Positions 34,891 through 43,314 of a stretch of DNA of 64,000 nt are shown here, one piece after another (the stretch's first letter is position 1; every line of letters begins with the position of its first letter). Source of the DNA: Neorhizobium alkalisoli (GTDB taxonomy: Bacteria; Pseudomonadota; Alphaproteobacteria; Rhizobiales; Rhizobiaceae); contig NZ_PVBN01000002.1 in NCBI RefSeq assembly GCF_002968635.1, forward strand, positions 310,001-374,000, given 5' to 3'. A program made the translations under genes and the position numbers. The notes beneath the pieces are model-generated. The model ran no database searches, was not told the origin of the DNA, and saw nothing but the letters and a program-made list of their open reading frames with translations.

Positions 34891-36936
34891 CTAACGGCGG
34901 TCGAGTGTTTCGGCGAGCCTCACGAGATCCAGAAAGCCGCTGCGATATCCGAACGGGTCGTCGCCGCGCGCAGCGCGCGCCATCTCCAGAATTTCCTGGT
35001 AGGAATAAGCCTCCAGGGCATCCGTGCCGCGCAGCTTCTGGCCGAAGGCTGCAACCGTAGTGGCAAACCGCACGTCTTGCGGCGCGGCCGCGAAGTCGCT
35101 GACCGCATTCACCTCCGTTACCGGCGTGGTGATGAGTTTGCTCGTATTACTATCCGGCTCCTTGTAGCGGATCTTCACGAAGGCAAGTTCATCCGACGCC
35201 GAAGCCTGGGTTGAAGCCGCTGCAGGCGCTTCGTATCGCAGCGGATCGTTGAGGGTTGAAGCGCTGCCTTTGGGCGTAATTTCGTAGATCGCCGTAACGG
35301 AATGTCCAGAACCGATGTCGCCGGCATCTACCCGGTCGTTGTTGAAGTCCTCGCGCTTCAACGCGCGGGTCTCATAGCCGATCAGCCTGTATTCCGCGAT
35401 CCTTTCGGGATTGAACTCGACCTGGATCTTGACGTCTTTTGCGATCGGAAAAAGGTTCGAGCCCGCCTCCTCCACCAGCGCTTTCTGCGCTTCGGCCAGC
35501 GTATCGATATAGGCTGCAGTGCCATTGCCGTTCTGGGCGAGCGTCTGCATCAGGCTGTCGTTGAGATTGCCCTGACCGAAACCGAGCACGGAAAGGAAAA
35601 TGCCGTCCTTGCGGCGCCGCTCGATCAGCCGCTTCAACGCCTCGTCACTCGATACGCCGACGTTGAAGTCGCCGTCCGTCGCAAGCATCACCCGGTTGAC
35701 GCCCCCTTGGATAAAACTCTGGCGCGCGAGGCGATAGGCGGATTCGATGCCTTCCGCACCGGCAGTCGAACCTCCCGGCTGGAGGTTGTCGATGGCGGCA
35801 AGGATCTTGTCCCGCTCGCGGGCCGAAGTCGGCTCCAGCACCGTTCCGGCATTGCCGGCATAGGTGACGATCGACACCTTGTCTTCCGGCTTCAGCTTGC
35901 CGACCAGCAGCCGGAAGGCACTCTTCAGCAACGGCAGCCTGTCCGCCCCGTTCATGGAACCGGAAACATCGATCAGGAACACGAGGTTGGCGGGCGGTGC
36001 TGCAGCCGGCGCATTCTCATAACCCTTGATCGCCACCTGCATCAGCCGCGTGCCGGCATTCCACGGCGTCGGTGTGAGGGTCACGGTCGTGCGGAATGGC
36101 TCTTCTGCCGATTGTGGCCGCGGCCAGTCATAGGGGAAATAGTTGATCATCTCCTCGACGCGTACGCTGTCCGGAGCGGGCAGATTCCCCTGCATCAGGG
36201 AACGGCGGACGAAAGCGTAGGAGGCGGTATCGACATCGACGGAAAAGGTCGAGACCGGATCGGTCGCAACACTTTTTACGGGGTTGGGATCGGCATTGGC
36301 GAAACGATCACGCCCCTGCTCCAGTGGTGGGAGAATCGCTGGCTCAGTAGGCACATGACGCGGGGCGGCGGCGAGCGGCGCTGCGCCCTCGGCCATCATC
36401 GACTGGGTGGGGGCAGGCATGGGAGGAGAGAGGGCCACGGGAGGCTCCGCCATGCGCTGCGCCGCGCCGCCGGAGGGGGCAGCCTCATAGTCCAACGGCT
36501 TCGACGCAGGCAGCGGGCTTGCGGCATCCTCCTCCCGTTGACGCTTGGCCTCGCCATGCCTCACAGAGGCCTTCGGAGCAACGGGCTCGCTTTGGACCTT
36601 TGGCGCATCAGCCATCTCGGGCAAAGCCACCTGCCCTGACGCCGGCAGATTGCCGCGTGTGATTTCGAAGGTGAGAAAGGCCGCCGCGGGAACGATGAGC
36701 AGAGTCGCAAGCGCCGAGCCTGCCAGATAACGATGTTGAGTGATCATGTTGGTGCTCCAGATCCGGTTGAGGATGGAGCTTTGACGCTGCCGCCACGATT
36801 TTCCTTGGGCGCGGTTTGCGGTTTTTTCTTCTGCGTCGAATGCCTGCATGGCGGCAGCGAGCGCACGGGCGCGTTTCTCGGAAGATGCGGGCGGAGCCGG
36901 AGGCAGAGTGCCGAGCTTTTCGAATTCGTCCGTCAT
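34891..36936 (-). CDS. VWA-domain membrane protein (YfbK-like), paired with ECF sigma factor
   Basis: This 681-residue protein has a short cytoplasmic N-terminus and one membrane helix (YLAGSALATLLIVPAAAFLTF, about residues 70-90). A Pro/Ala-rich linker, the von Willebrand-associated segment (SVDVDTASYAFVRRSL), a VWA domain with MIDAS motif DVSGS and TDGDF, and a YfbK-type C-terminal domain follow. Most of it should face the periplasm. Its start overlaps the stop of the sigma-factor gene, so the pair is co-expressed. The short cytoplasmic N-terminus may contact the sigma factor as an anti-sigma element, which is inference. A GTG at 36942 is an alternative start. Confidence 0.85.
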   Translation of the reverse strand: MTDEFEKLGTLPPAPPASSEKRARALAAAMQAFDAEEKTANRAQGKSWRQRQSSILNRIWSTNMITQHRYLAGSALATLLIVPAAAFLTFEITRGNLPASGQVALPEMADAPKVQSEPVAPKASVRHGEAKRQREEDAASPLPASKPLDYEAAPSGGAAQRMAEPPVALSPPMPAPTQSMMAEGAAPLAAAPRHVPTEPAILPPLEQGRDRFANADPNPVKSVATDPVSTFSVDVDTASYAFVRRSLMQGNLPAPDSVRVEEMINYFPYDWPRPQSAEEPFRTTVTLTPTPWNAGTRLMQVAIKGYENAPAAAPPANLVFLIDVSGSMNGADRLPLLKSAFRLLVGKLKPEDKVSIVTYAGNAGTVLEPTSARERDKILAAIDNLQPGGSTAGAEGIESAYRLARQSFIQGGVNRVMLATDGDFNVGVSSDEALKRLIERRRKDGIFLSVLGFGQGNLNDSLMQTLAQNGNGTAAYIDTLAEAQKALVEEAGSNLFPIAKDVKIQVEFNPERIAEYRLIGYETRALKREDFNNDRVDAGDIGSGHSVTAIYEITPKGSASTLNDPLRYEAPAAASTQASASDELAFVKIRYKEPDSNTSKLITTPVTEVNAVSDFAAAPQDVRFATTVAAFGQKLRGTDALEAYSYQEILEMARAARGDDPFGYRSGFLDLVRLAETLDRR

Positions 36937-36938
36937 GG

Positions 36939-37466
36939 TCACACCGCCTCCTTCTTCAGAAGGTCCTTCAATCGTTTTCGCGCCTCGTGCAGGTGCCAGG
37001 AAACAGTGTTTTCGCTGCAGTCCAGGACCTCTGCCGCCGCGGCGTGGCTGAGCCCTTCGCTATGGACGAGCAGGACCGCGTCTCTTTGTTTCTCGGGCAA
37101 AAGTCGCACTGCCGCCCACAGCCACTCGCCCCGCCCGTCATTCTCCGGCTCGAGATGCGCGAAGAAGACCGGGTCATTGGCAAGCCGGCCCTCGTCGCGC
37201 CGGCGGCGCAAGGACTGCCGTTGATGGTCGCGCACAACGTTCAACGTCAACGTGTAGAGCCAGGTGCGGAAGGCCGACTGGCCCTTGAAGGACCGGATGG
37301 AACGGCCGAGACGGATACAGGCTTCCTGAGCCACGTCCTCCGCGTCCGTCTCCGTTCCGCACCAGCGCCATGCGACGGAATGGATGAAATCGTAATGCGT
37401 TTCGACAAGCACGCCGAAGGCATCCCTGTCACCGTCACACGCCCTCTGAAGGATTTCCGCGCTCAC
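36939..37466 (-). CDS. ECF-type RNA polymerase sigma factor
   Basis: This 175-residue sigma factor has region 2 (HYDFIHSVAWRWCGTETDAEDVAQEACIRL) and region 4 (LPEKQRDAVLLVHSEGLSHAAAAEVLDCSENTVSWHLHEARKRL), with no extra domains. It reads from a GTG at 37466. The VWA membrane protein is coupled at its 3' end. A GGAAT-13 bases-CGTCTAA element lies just upstream (37497-37521) and could be its own promoter. Confidence 0.9.
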   Translation of the reverse strand: MSAEILQRACDGDRDAFGVLVETHYDFIHSVAWRWCGTETDAEDVAQEACIRLGRSIRSFKGQSAFRTWLYTLTLNVVRDHQRQSLRRRRDEGRLANDPVFFAHLEPENDGRGEWLWAAVRLLPEKQRDAVLLVHSEGLSHAAAAEVLDCSENTVSWHLHEARKRLKDLLKKEAV

Positions 37467-37496
37467 GATTCCCGCCCGATTTCCGTCATTTTCAGC

Positions 37497-37521
37497 TTAG
37501 ACGTTTCTCTATGCAAATTCC
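37497..37521 (-). promoter_or_regulatory. Candidate ECF-sigma autoregulatory promoter
   Basis: On the minus strand, GGAAT (37521-37517) and CGTCTAA (37503-37497) are separated by 13 bases and lie 31 bases upstream of the sigma-factor GTG. The two motifs resemble ECF -35 and -10 elements, although this spacing is at the short end. Recognition by the encoded factor is inference. Confidence 0.45.
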
Positions 37522-37548
37522 TTGGGGCCACGCGTAAAAATGTTCGGG

Positions 37549-38226
37549 TCAGCGCATCAGCGCCCGCATATGGAACCGCAGCTGCTCCGGCGGGTAGCGG
37601 AATTCCGCGCCCACCGGACAGGCATTGCGGGCGAGACAGCCTGAGACGACGCAGGTTTTCCCACCCGGTTCGTTGCCGAGATAGGAACGACAGGCAGGAA
37701 CGTCGAAGCCGGACCGGCTGATCGCGCCGACGGGACAGGCCGTCAGACAAGGTTTGTCGATACAGCCATCGCAGGGATGCTCTGCGACTTTTACGGAGGT
37801 CTCGATCTCGAACGGAAAACCCAATGCGCCGCGATAGCCGTGCCAAAGGCCAAACTGCGGATGAATGAGGATGCCGAGCGGCGACGGTTTCAGGCCTTCC
37901 GCGCGCATGGCCCACTGCTGAAATGGCTGCCAGGGCGGGTCGGATGGGAAATAGGCGGTCGCACCGAGCTTTTCCGCCAGCGGGCGGATCAACTGTTTCG
38001 ACCAGGTATCGAGCGGATCAGCGCCGTCATAGCCTCGGAGCCAACTCCTGAAAGACGGCCAGATGGAACCGCCGGCATTGCCGAGCAGGACGACGGCGAG
38101 CGCGTGATTGCCATCCGTCAGAAGCGGACCCTCGCCCGGCGCCAAACTCACGACGCCGCGGACAAGGATGCCGTATGGGCCGAGCACCGCGGCAATCGAG
38201 CCCGGAATGGCCGAAGGGCCGCTCAT
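37549..38226 (-). CDS. 4Fe-4S ferredoxin-type protein near the methyltransferase gene
   Basis: The 225-residue protein has a C-terminal cluster-binding region with CDGCIDKPCLTACP and later CVVSGCLARNACP, enough cysteines for two 4Fe-4S clusters. The N-terminal ~120 residues are not a standard ferredoxin fold; the arrangement loosely recalls QueG-like iron-sulfur proteins but lacks their B12 domain. It begins at 38226, 102 bases after the mttB-type gene on the same strand. It could deliver low-potential electrons for reductive activation of the corrinoid protein, which is inference. Confidence 0.72.
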   Translation of the reverse strand: MSGPSAIPGSIAAVLGPYGILVRGVVSLAPGEGPLLTDGNHALAVVLLGNAGGSIWPSFRSWLRGYDGADPLDTWSKQLIRPLAEKLGATAYFPSDPPWQPFQQWAMRAEGLKPSPLGILIHPQFGLWHGYRGALGFPFEIETSVKVAEHPCDGCIDKPCLTACPVGAISRSGFDVPACRSYLGNEPGGKTCVVSGCLARNACPVGAEFRYPPEQLRFHMRALMR

Positions 38227-38327
38227 CGCGGCCCCTGATATTTATAGTGCGGGCGCCAGACCCCTTCCTGGATGAAGTCGGCGACCATTCTGGCGCCGCC
38301 TTGCTCCCTGGCGGCATCGGGCTCTCT

Positions 38328-39902
38328 TCAGGTGAAGGCGTCGGGCATCGAATCCTTGCGATCCTTGATGAAGGCGAGCAGCGCCTCGTCGATTGCCGGA
38401 TCGAGCGGCGGTGCTTCATACGAATCGAGCCAGGAGCGGCAAAGCGCATTGGCGCGCTGTTCGATGCGCTTTTCGCCTTCGATCTCCCACTGTTCGAAGG
38501 AGTTGTTGTCCATCAGCGCCGAACGATAGAAGGCCGTCTGGAAATGCGCCTGGGTGTGGGCGCAACCGAGATAGTGGCTGCCCGGCCCGACTTCCCGGAT
38601 TGCGGAAAGCGCCTGGCCTTCCTCGGACAGATCGACGCCCTGCGCCATTTTTTGCATCATGCCGAGTTGGTCCTGGTCGATCATGAATTTTTCGTAGGAC
38701 GACACCAGGCCGCCTTCCAGCCAGCCGGCGGCATGCAGAACGAAATTGGTGCCGGCGAGCAGTGTCGTGTTCAGCGTGTTGGCCGATTCGTGGGCGGCTT
38801 GAGCATCGGGAACCTTCGAGCCGCAAAGCGAGCCGCCCGTGCGGAACGGCAGACCGAGGCGGCGGGCAAGCTGTGCTGCTCCGTAAGATACCAGCGACGG
38901 CTCCGGCGTGCCGAAGGTCGGAGCACCCGACTGCATGGAGATGGAGGCTGCGAAAGTGCCGAACAGTACCGGCGAACCCTTGCGGATGAGCTGTGTCATC
39001 GACGCACCCGCGAGCACTTCCGCCAGGATCTGAGCCAGTGTACCGGCGACGGTCACCGGGCTCATCGCGCCGGACAGGATGAAGGGCGATACGACCGACG
39101 CCTGGTTGTGGCGCGCATAGACCTTGAGAGCACCGAGCATGGTGCCGTCGAAGACCATCGGCGAGTTGGCATTGATGAGGTTCAGCGTGACGCAATTGTT
39201 CTCGACGAAATCGTCGCCGAAAACGATCTTCGCCATGGCGATCGTGTCTTCGGCGCGTTCCGGCGCGGTGACGGAGCCCATGAAGGGTTTGTCGGAGTAT
39301 TTGATATGGCTGTAGACCATATCCAGGTGTCGCTTGTTGACCGGCACGTCGACCGGTTCGCAGACCGTGCCTCCGGAAGAATGCATGGACGGAGCGAGAT
39401 ACGCCAGCTTCACGAAGTTGCGGAAATCCTCGATCGTCGCATAGCGGCGCGTGCCGTCGAGGTCCCGCACGAACGGAGGGCCGTAGACCGGCGCAAAGAC
39501 GGTGGCATTGCCCCCGATCACGACATTGCGCTCCGGGTTGCGGGCATGCCAGGTAAATTCCTTCGGTGCGGTTTTGAGAATTTCACGGCAAAGACCTTTC
39601 GGGAAATGCACCCGGTGGCCCTGCACGTCGGCGCCCGCCTTTTTCCAAAGGTCCAGAGCTTCGTCATCGTCACGGAATTCGATGCCTATTTCTTCGAGGA
39701 TGGTATCCGCATTGCGCTCGATGAGCTGCAGTCCCTCCTCGTCCAGCACCTCATAGACGTTGATCTTGCGGGTGATATAGGGAAGCGAAGGGCCGGGACC
39801 GCCGCCCGTACGCGCGGCACGGCGGCCTGCCGCTCCCCGTTCGCCACGCCCGCGTCGTCCTGCGCCGCCTGCCGGTTCCGTCTGCTGGGTCAAGTCGTCC
39901 AT
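38328..39902 (-). CDS. MttB-family (trimethylamine methyltransferase-like) corrinoid methyltransferase
   Basis: This 524-residue enzyme belongs to the MttB superfamily. Archaeal trimethylamine MttB contains pyrrolysine at an in-frame UAG; this gene has no such codon, so it is a non-pyrrolysine member, a group that includes glycine betaine methyltransferase MtgB. It would demethylate a quaternary amine and pass the methyl to the corrinoid protein encoded divergently at 40154. Residues about 10-36 (GGAGRRGRGERGAAGRRAAR) form an Arg/Gly-rich N-terminal tail. The start ATG at 39902 follows GCGAGGAA. After the TGA, the same frame stays open for 34 codons. Confidence 0.9.
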   Translation of the reverse strand: MDDLTQQTEPAGGAGRRGRGERGAAGRRAARTGGGPGPSLPYITRKINVYEVLDEEGLQLIERNADTILEEIGIEFRDDDEALDLWKKAGADVQGHRVHFPKGLCREILKTAPKEFTWHARNPERNVVIGGNATVFAPVYGPPFVRDLDGTRRYATIEDFRNFVKLAYLAPSMHSSGGTVCEPVDVPVNKRHLDMVYSHIKYSDKPFMGSVTAPERAEDTIAMAKIVFGDDFVENNCVTLNLINANSPMVFDGTMLGALKVYARHNQASVVSPFILSGAMSPVTVAGTLAQILAEVLAGASMTQLIRKGSPVLFGTFAASISMQSGAPTFGTPEPSLVSYGAAQLARRLGLPFRTGGSLCGSKVPDAQAAHESANTLNTTLLAGTNFVLHAAGWLEGGLVSSYEKFMIDQDQLGMMQKMAQGVDLSEEGQALSAIREVGPGSHYLGCAHTQAHFQTAFYRSALMDNNSFEQWEIEGEKRIEQRANALCRSWLDSYEAPPLDPAIDEALLAFIKDRKDSMPDAFT

Positions 39903-40153
39903 GATGTTCCTCGCCTTGCGCCGTCGTTTGCGCCTGTCTTTCTGATGCGCCATGCTAAGCCGCGGCGCAAGCCGAACCCTGCCTTTCTGCGGCACGGGTT
40001 TGTGCAGGACAGACATTTGCGACAACCACTCCGTCGTTTTTCCGATGCGCTGCTGTCGCATACGAAAGAAATTGCGAAACAATTTGAAGGTACAGATAGT
40101 CGACGACGTGAGCGTCTGATTTGCAGGCCCCTCGAACCCAAGGGAAGTATTCC

Positions 40154-40846
40154 ATGTCTGACGATGAAATCATCCTTTCGGAACTTTCCGACGAAGAACT
40201 CGTGCAGCAGATGCACGACGATCTCTACGACGGGCTGAAGGAAGAAATCGAAGAAGCGACCCATATCCTGCTGGATCGTGGCTGGACGCCTTACGACGTC
40301 CTCACCCAGGCACTTGTCGAGGGCATGCGGATCGTCGGCATCGATTTCCGCGATGGCATCCTCTTCGTTCCCGAGGTGCTGCTGTCGGCCAACGCCATGA
40401 AGTCCGGCATGAATATCCTGCGTCCGCTGCTCGTGGAGACCGGTGCGCCGAAACTCGGCAAGATGATCATCGGCACCGTGAAGGGCGACATTCACGACAT
40501 CGGCAAGAACCTCGTCGGAATGATGATGGAAGGCGCCGGCTTCGACGTGGTCGATCTCGGCATCAACAACCCGGTAGAAAACTACCTGGAAGCGATCGAA
40601 CGGGAAAAACCGGACATTCTGGGCATGTCCGCATTGCTGACCACGACCATGCCCTACATGAAGGTCGTCATCGACACCATGAAGGAAAAGGGCATTCGCG
40701 ACGACTATGTCGTGCTGGTGGGCGGTGCGCCTCTCAACGAGGAATTCGGCAAGGCGGTGGGCGCCGATGCCTATTGCCGCGACGCGGCCGTAGCAGTGGA
40801 AACGGCGAAGGACTTCATCCGCCGTAGACATAATCAGCTGACTTAA
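40154..40846 (+). CDS. Corrinoid (methyl-carrier B12-binding) protein
   Basis: This 230-residue protein has the two-domain layout of methyltransferase corrinoid proteins. An N-terminal helical cap (about residues 10-90) is followed by a Rossmann-like B12 domain carrying DIHDIG (the His that ligates cobalt) near residue 118. It shuttles the methyl from the MttB-type enzyme to the methyl-THF enzyme at 43671. The first 16 residues are unusually acidic (SDDEIILSELSDEEL). The start at 40154 follows AAGGGAAG. It is divergent from the methyltransferase gene and shares its promoter region. Confidence 0.93.
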   Translation: MSDDEIILSELSDEELVQQMHDDLYDGLKEEIEEATHILLDRGWTPYDVLTQALVEGMRIVGIDFRDGILFVPEVLLSANAMKSGMNILRPLLVETGAPKLGKMIIGTVKGDIHDIGKNLVGMMMEGAGFDVVDLGINNPVENYLEAIEREKPDILGMSALLTTTMPYMKVVIDTMKEKGIRDDYVVLVGGAPLNEEFGKAVGADAYCRDAAVAVETAKDFIRRRHNQLT

Positions 40847-40950
40847 GTCTGCCGCTGCAATCAAAGATAGCACTTAGTTGTAAATATTACTCCAGGTTGT
40901 AATCCTTTTCAGGATGAGCTATCCTCGTAGCTCTACTGGAGGGGAGAACA

Positions 40951-41562
40951 ATGAGTCATTTCACGGACGACCTGATACGGACCGCAACGGAGGAATGGGA
41001 TTTTTTTGGGCGATCGGCCTATAACCTCAATGGAACGACCGTCGACGGAAAAAAGGAATACCAAGATGGCGCTTGGCAAAGGATAGGGACCTACTGGCAA
41101 AATATCGGAGGTCCTTACGCCAGGCTGACAGGGAAAGACCGCGGCTATCCTTGGTCAGCAGCGTTTGTAAGCTTTTGCATGACGGACGCAAAGGTGCCGC
41201 CGACGAAGTTTGGAAAGTCAGCCGCCCATTCAAGCTACATAAACGATGCCATCCGAGCGATGGTTAGTGGCAATCGCTCGACTGCCTTTTTCGCTCAGGA
41301 TAAACGACAATACCCTTTAAAACCAGGCGACCTCGTCGCGTACTGGCGGGGAGGCAGACCGATCTCGATCGGAAATGCTTTATCTGTCGGTTACTACCAG
41401 AGCCACTGCGATATTGTGGTGGATGTCAATTCCGCCTCTGCCTACGTCATCGGCGGCAATGTGGGGAACTCGGTGACACGCAAGGAACTCCGGATCGACT
41501 CTCAAGGTCGTCTGACTGACACCGGCTACAAATGGTTCGTCATTTTGGAGAACCTTCTGTAG
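40951..41562 (+). CDS. DUF2272-domain protein (predicted cysteine-peptidase-like fold)
   Basis: The 203-residue protein matches the DUF2272 family, with the signature YPWSAAFVSFCM and a later His in YYQSHCDIVV. The family is thought to be related to amidase-like cysteine peptidases, some of which act on peptidoglycan. There is no signal peptide. The gene and its upstream region are visibly AT-richer than the flanking methyl-transfer genes, so it may be a recent insertion. A GGAGGGGAGA site precedes the ATG. Confidence 0.75.
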   Translation: MSHFTDDLIRTATEEWDFFGRSAYNLNGTTVDGKKEYQDGAWQRIGTYWQNIGGPYARLTGKDRGYPWSAAFVSFCMTDAKVPPTKFGKSAAHSSYINDAIRAMVSGNRSTAFFAQDKRQYPLKPGDLVAYWRGGRPISIGNALSVGYYQSHCDIVVDVNSASAYVIGGNVGNSVTRKELRIDSQGRLTDTGYKWFVILENLL

Positions 41563-41578
41563 CCCGGTAAATTCTCGG

Positions 41579-41737
41579 TTACCGGGCGGCGCGGTCGACC
41601 TTGCGGCCGGCATCCTGAGTGGCGTCGACGGCATTCGCCGTGTCCTGACCCACGCCGCGGATGGTATTGCCGCAGGCGGAAAGCGAAACCATCGTCGCAA
41701 AAAGAGCGGCGATCACCGTGACTGTCTTTGTCGTCAT
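41579..41737 (-). CDS. Entericidin-like small lipoprotein
   Basis: This 52-residue protein has a lipoprotein signal peptide with lipobox LSAC followed by a short hydrophilic tail (NTIRGVGQDTANAVDATQDA). This is the entericidin A/B pattern. It would be an outer-membrane or periplasmic lipoprotein of unclear role, sometimes linked to stress or envelope balance. The start ATG at 41737 follows GGAGTATTC; longer readings lack signals. It lies on the minus strand inside the corrinoid gene region. Confidence 0.8.
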   Translation of the reverse strand: MTTKTVTVIAALFATMVSLSACGNTIRGVGQDTANAVDATQDAGRKVDRAAR

Positions 41738-41751
41738 GATAGAATACTCCG

Positions 41752-42393
41752 ATGGATGTGGATCGAATTGTTCCGGAAAGCGAACTTCCGCCGAAGGAAC
41801 GTGCAAATTGTGAAAAAGTTCACGTGATCGCCTGCGGCGCCATCGCGCGGGAAATTCTCGCCGTCTGCAGACAGGCCGGGCTTGCCCATATCGACCTCAA
41901 TTGCCTGCCCGCCATCTGGCATGCCTATCCGCAGAAAATCGTCCCAGGATTGGAAAAAGCCGTCACGGAGGCGCGCGCAAAAGGTTTTGAGAAGATCTTT
42001 TTCGCCTATGCGGATTGTGGCACGGGCGGTGACATCGACAGGCTTTGCGAGCGCGAAGGTATCGCCCGCATCGAGGGTCCCCACTGTTATTCGTTTTTCG
42101 CCGGAAACGAAGCGTTTGCGGCCGGGGCGGACGAGGATCTGCTCTCCTTTTTCCTTACGGACTTTCTCGCCCGCCAATTCGAAGCCTTCGTCATCGAGCC
42201 GTTAGGCCTCGATAGGCATCCGCAGCTCAAGGAAATGTATTTCGGCAACTACCGGAAGCTGGTCTATCTCTCTCAGGAAGAGGACGAAGCTCTACAGGAA
42301 AAGGCGCGCGCGGCGGCCGACTACCTCGGTCTCGAATACGAGTACCGCTACACGGGTTATGGCGACCTCACGCTCGCGTTACGCCTGGCTTAA
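41752..42393 (+). CDS. DUF1638 protein of the corrinoid methyltransferase region
   Basis: This 213-residue protein matches DUF1638, a family without an assigned function that frequently occurs beside MttB-type methyltransferases. Conserved-looking features are VIACGAIAREIL, FAYADCGTGGDI (a Cys-Gly-Thr-Gly-Gly loop that could bind a phosphate or metal) and GPHCYSFFAGNE. It is soluble. It begins 14 bases from the start of the divergent entericidin gene. Confidence 0.82.
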   Translation: MDVDRIVPESELPPKERANCEKVHVIACGAIAREILAVCRQAGLAHIDLNCLPAIWHAYPQKIVPGLEKAVTEARAKGFEKIFFAYADCGTGGDIDRLCEREGIARIEGPHCYSFFAGNEAFAAGADEDLLSFFLTDFLARQFEAFVIEPLGLDRHPQLKEMYFGNYRKLVYLSQEEDEALQEKARAAADYLGLEYEYRYTGYGDLTLALRLA

Positions 42394-42447
42394 TCGTTTC
42401 TTTCGGCTTGTCGGCAACACTGCGCTCCGCACAAAGCGGAGTGGCAC

Positions 42448-43224
42448 ATGCAGGAACGGAATCCCTCTCGAATCGTGGTGATGACCGCCGGCGGGACAAA
42501 CCCGCAGGTGATGATCAACGCACTTGCCAAGCACTTTCCGGATCTGCACGTGATCGAGGAACAGCCGGAATCCAAGGGCACGCTGCTACGGCGCCGTGCC
42601 AAGCGATTCGGCTGGTTTACGGCACTTGGACAGCTTGCGACCATGGTTGCCTCGCGGCTCGGGAAGCGCTTTGCCGCCAGGCGCATGGAAGAGATCATCC
42701 GCGACTACGGCCACTCCGCCGCCTCCAATGCGAACATCCCGGTCACGCATGTGCCGTCGCTCAACGATCCGGCATATCTCGCGGCGGTGACAACCCTGAA
42801 ACCCCAGGCAGTCTTCACCATTTCCTGCCGTATCCTGTCGCCCGCAACGCTTGCCGCGATTCCCTGCCCGGTGATCAATTTCCATGCCGGCATCAACCCG
42901 ATGTATCGCGGCCAGATGGGCGGTTACTGGTCGCTGGTCGAACGGGACGAGGGAAATTTCGGCGCGACGGTGCATCTCGTCGACAACGGGATCGACACAG
43001 GCGGGACCCTTTATGAAAAACGCCTCAAGCCGTCGCCCCGCGATAGCCTTGCGACATACCCGCTGCTGATGACGGCCGCCTGCATCGACATCAGCGTGCA
43101 AGCGCTCGAGGACGCCGTCGCGGGAACGCTGAGGCCCCATCAACCTCAGGGCCCCTCCTTCTTGCGCTTCCCGCCGCCGGTCTGGACCTGGCTCTATCAC
43201 GGCCTTACGAAGCGCATCTGGTAG
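42448..43224 (+). CDS. Formyltransferase-family protein
   Basis: The 258-residue protein carries the formyltransferase core, with FHAGINPMYRG (His of the catalytic Asn-His-Asp set) and VHLVDNGIDTGG, which includes the catalytic Asp. It would use 10-formyl-THF, a product of the same one-carbon pool that receives the corrinoid-borne methyl group. The acceptor is unknown, and its length rules out methionyl-tRNA formyltransferase. It follows the DUF1638 gene by 54 bases. Confidence 0.82.
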   Translation: MQERNPSRIVVMTAGGTNPQVMINALAKHFPDLHVIEEQPESKGTLLRRRAKRFGWFTALGQLATMVASRLGKRFAARRMEEIIRDYGHSAASNANIPVTHVPSLNDPAYLAAVTTLKPQAVFTISCRILSPATLAAIPCPVINFHAGINPMYRGQMGGYWSLVERDEGNFGATVHLVDNGIDTGGTLYEKRLKPSPRDSLATYPLLMTAACIDISVQALEDAVAGTLRPHQPQGPSFLRFPPPVWTWLYHGLTKRIW

Positions 43225-43314
43225 CCGCGTCGCTTTTTGCTCTGTGCGACGTCGTGGCAAGCGCAGTCTTGGCCGGCGCGCCCGTGCATGCTGGCCTTCA
43301 ACACGGAGGAATTC

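Noticed and set aside
38328..39902. Pyrrolysine in the MttB-type enzyme
   Set aside because: The full-length frame has no in-frame TAG, and no pyl genes are present in the window.
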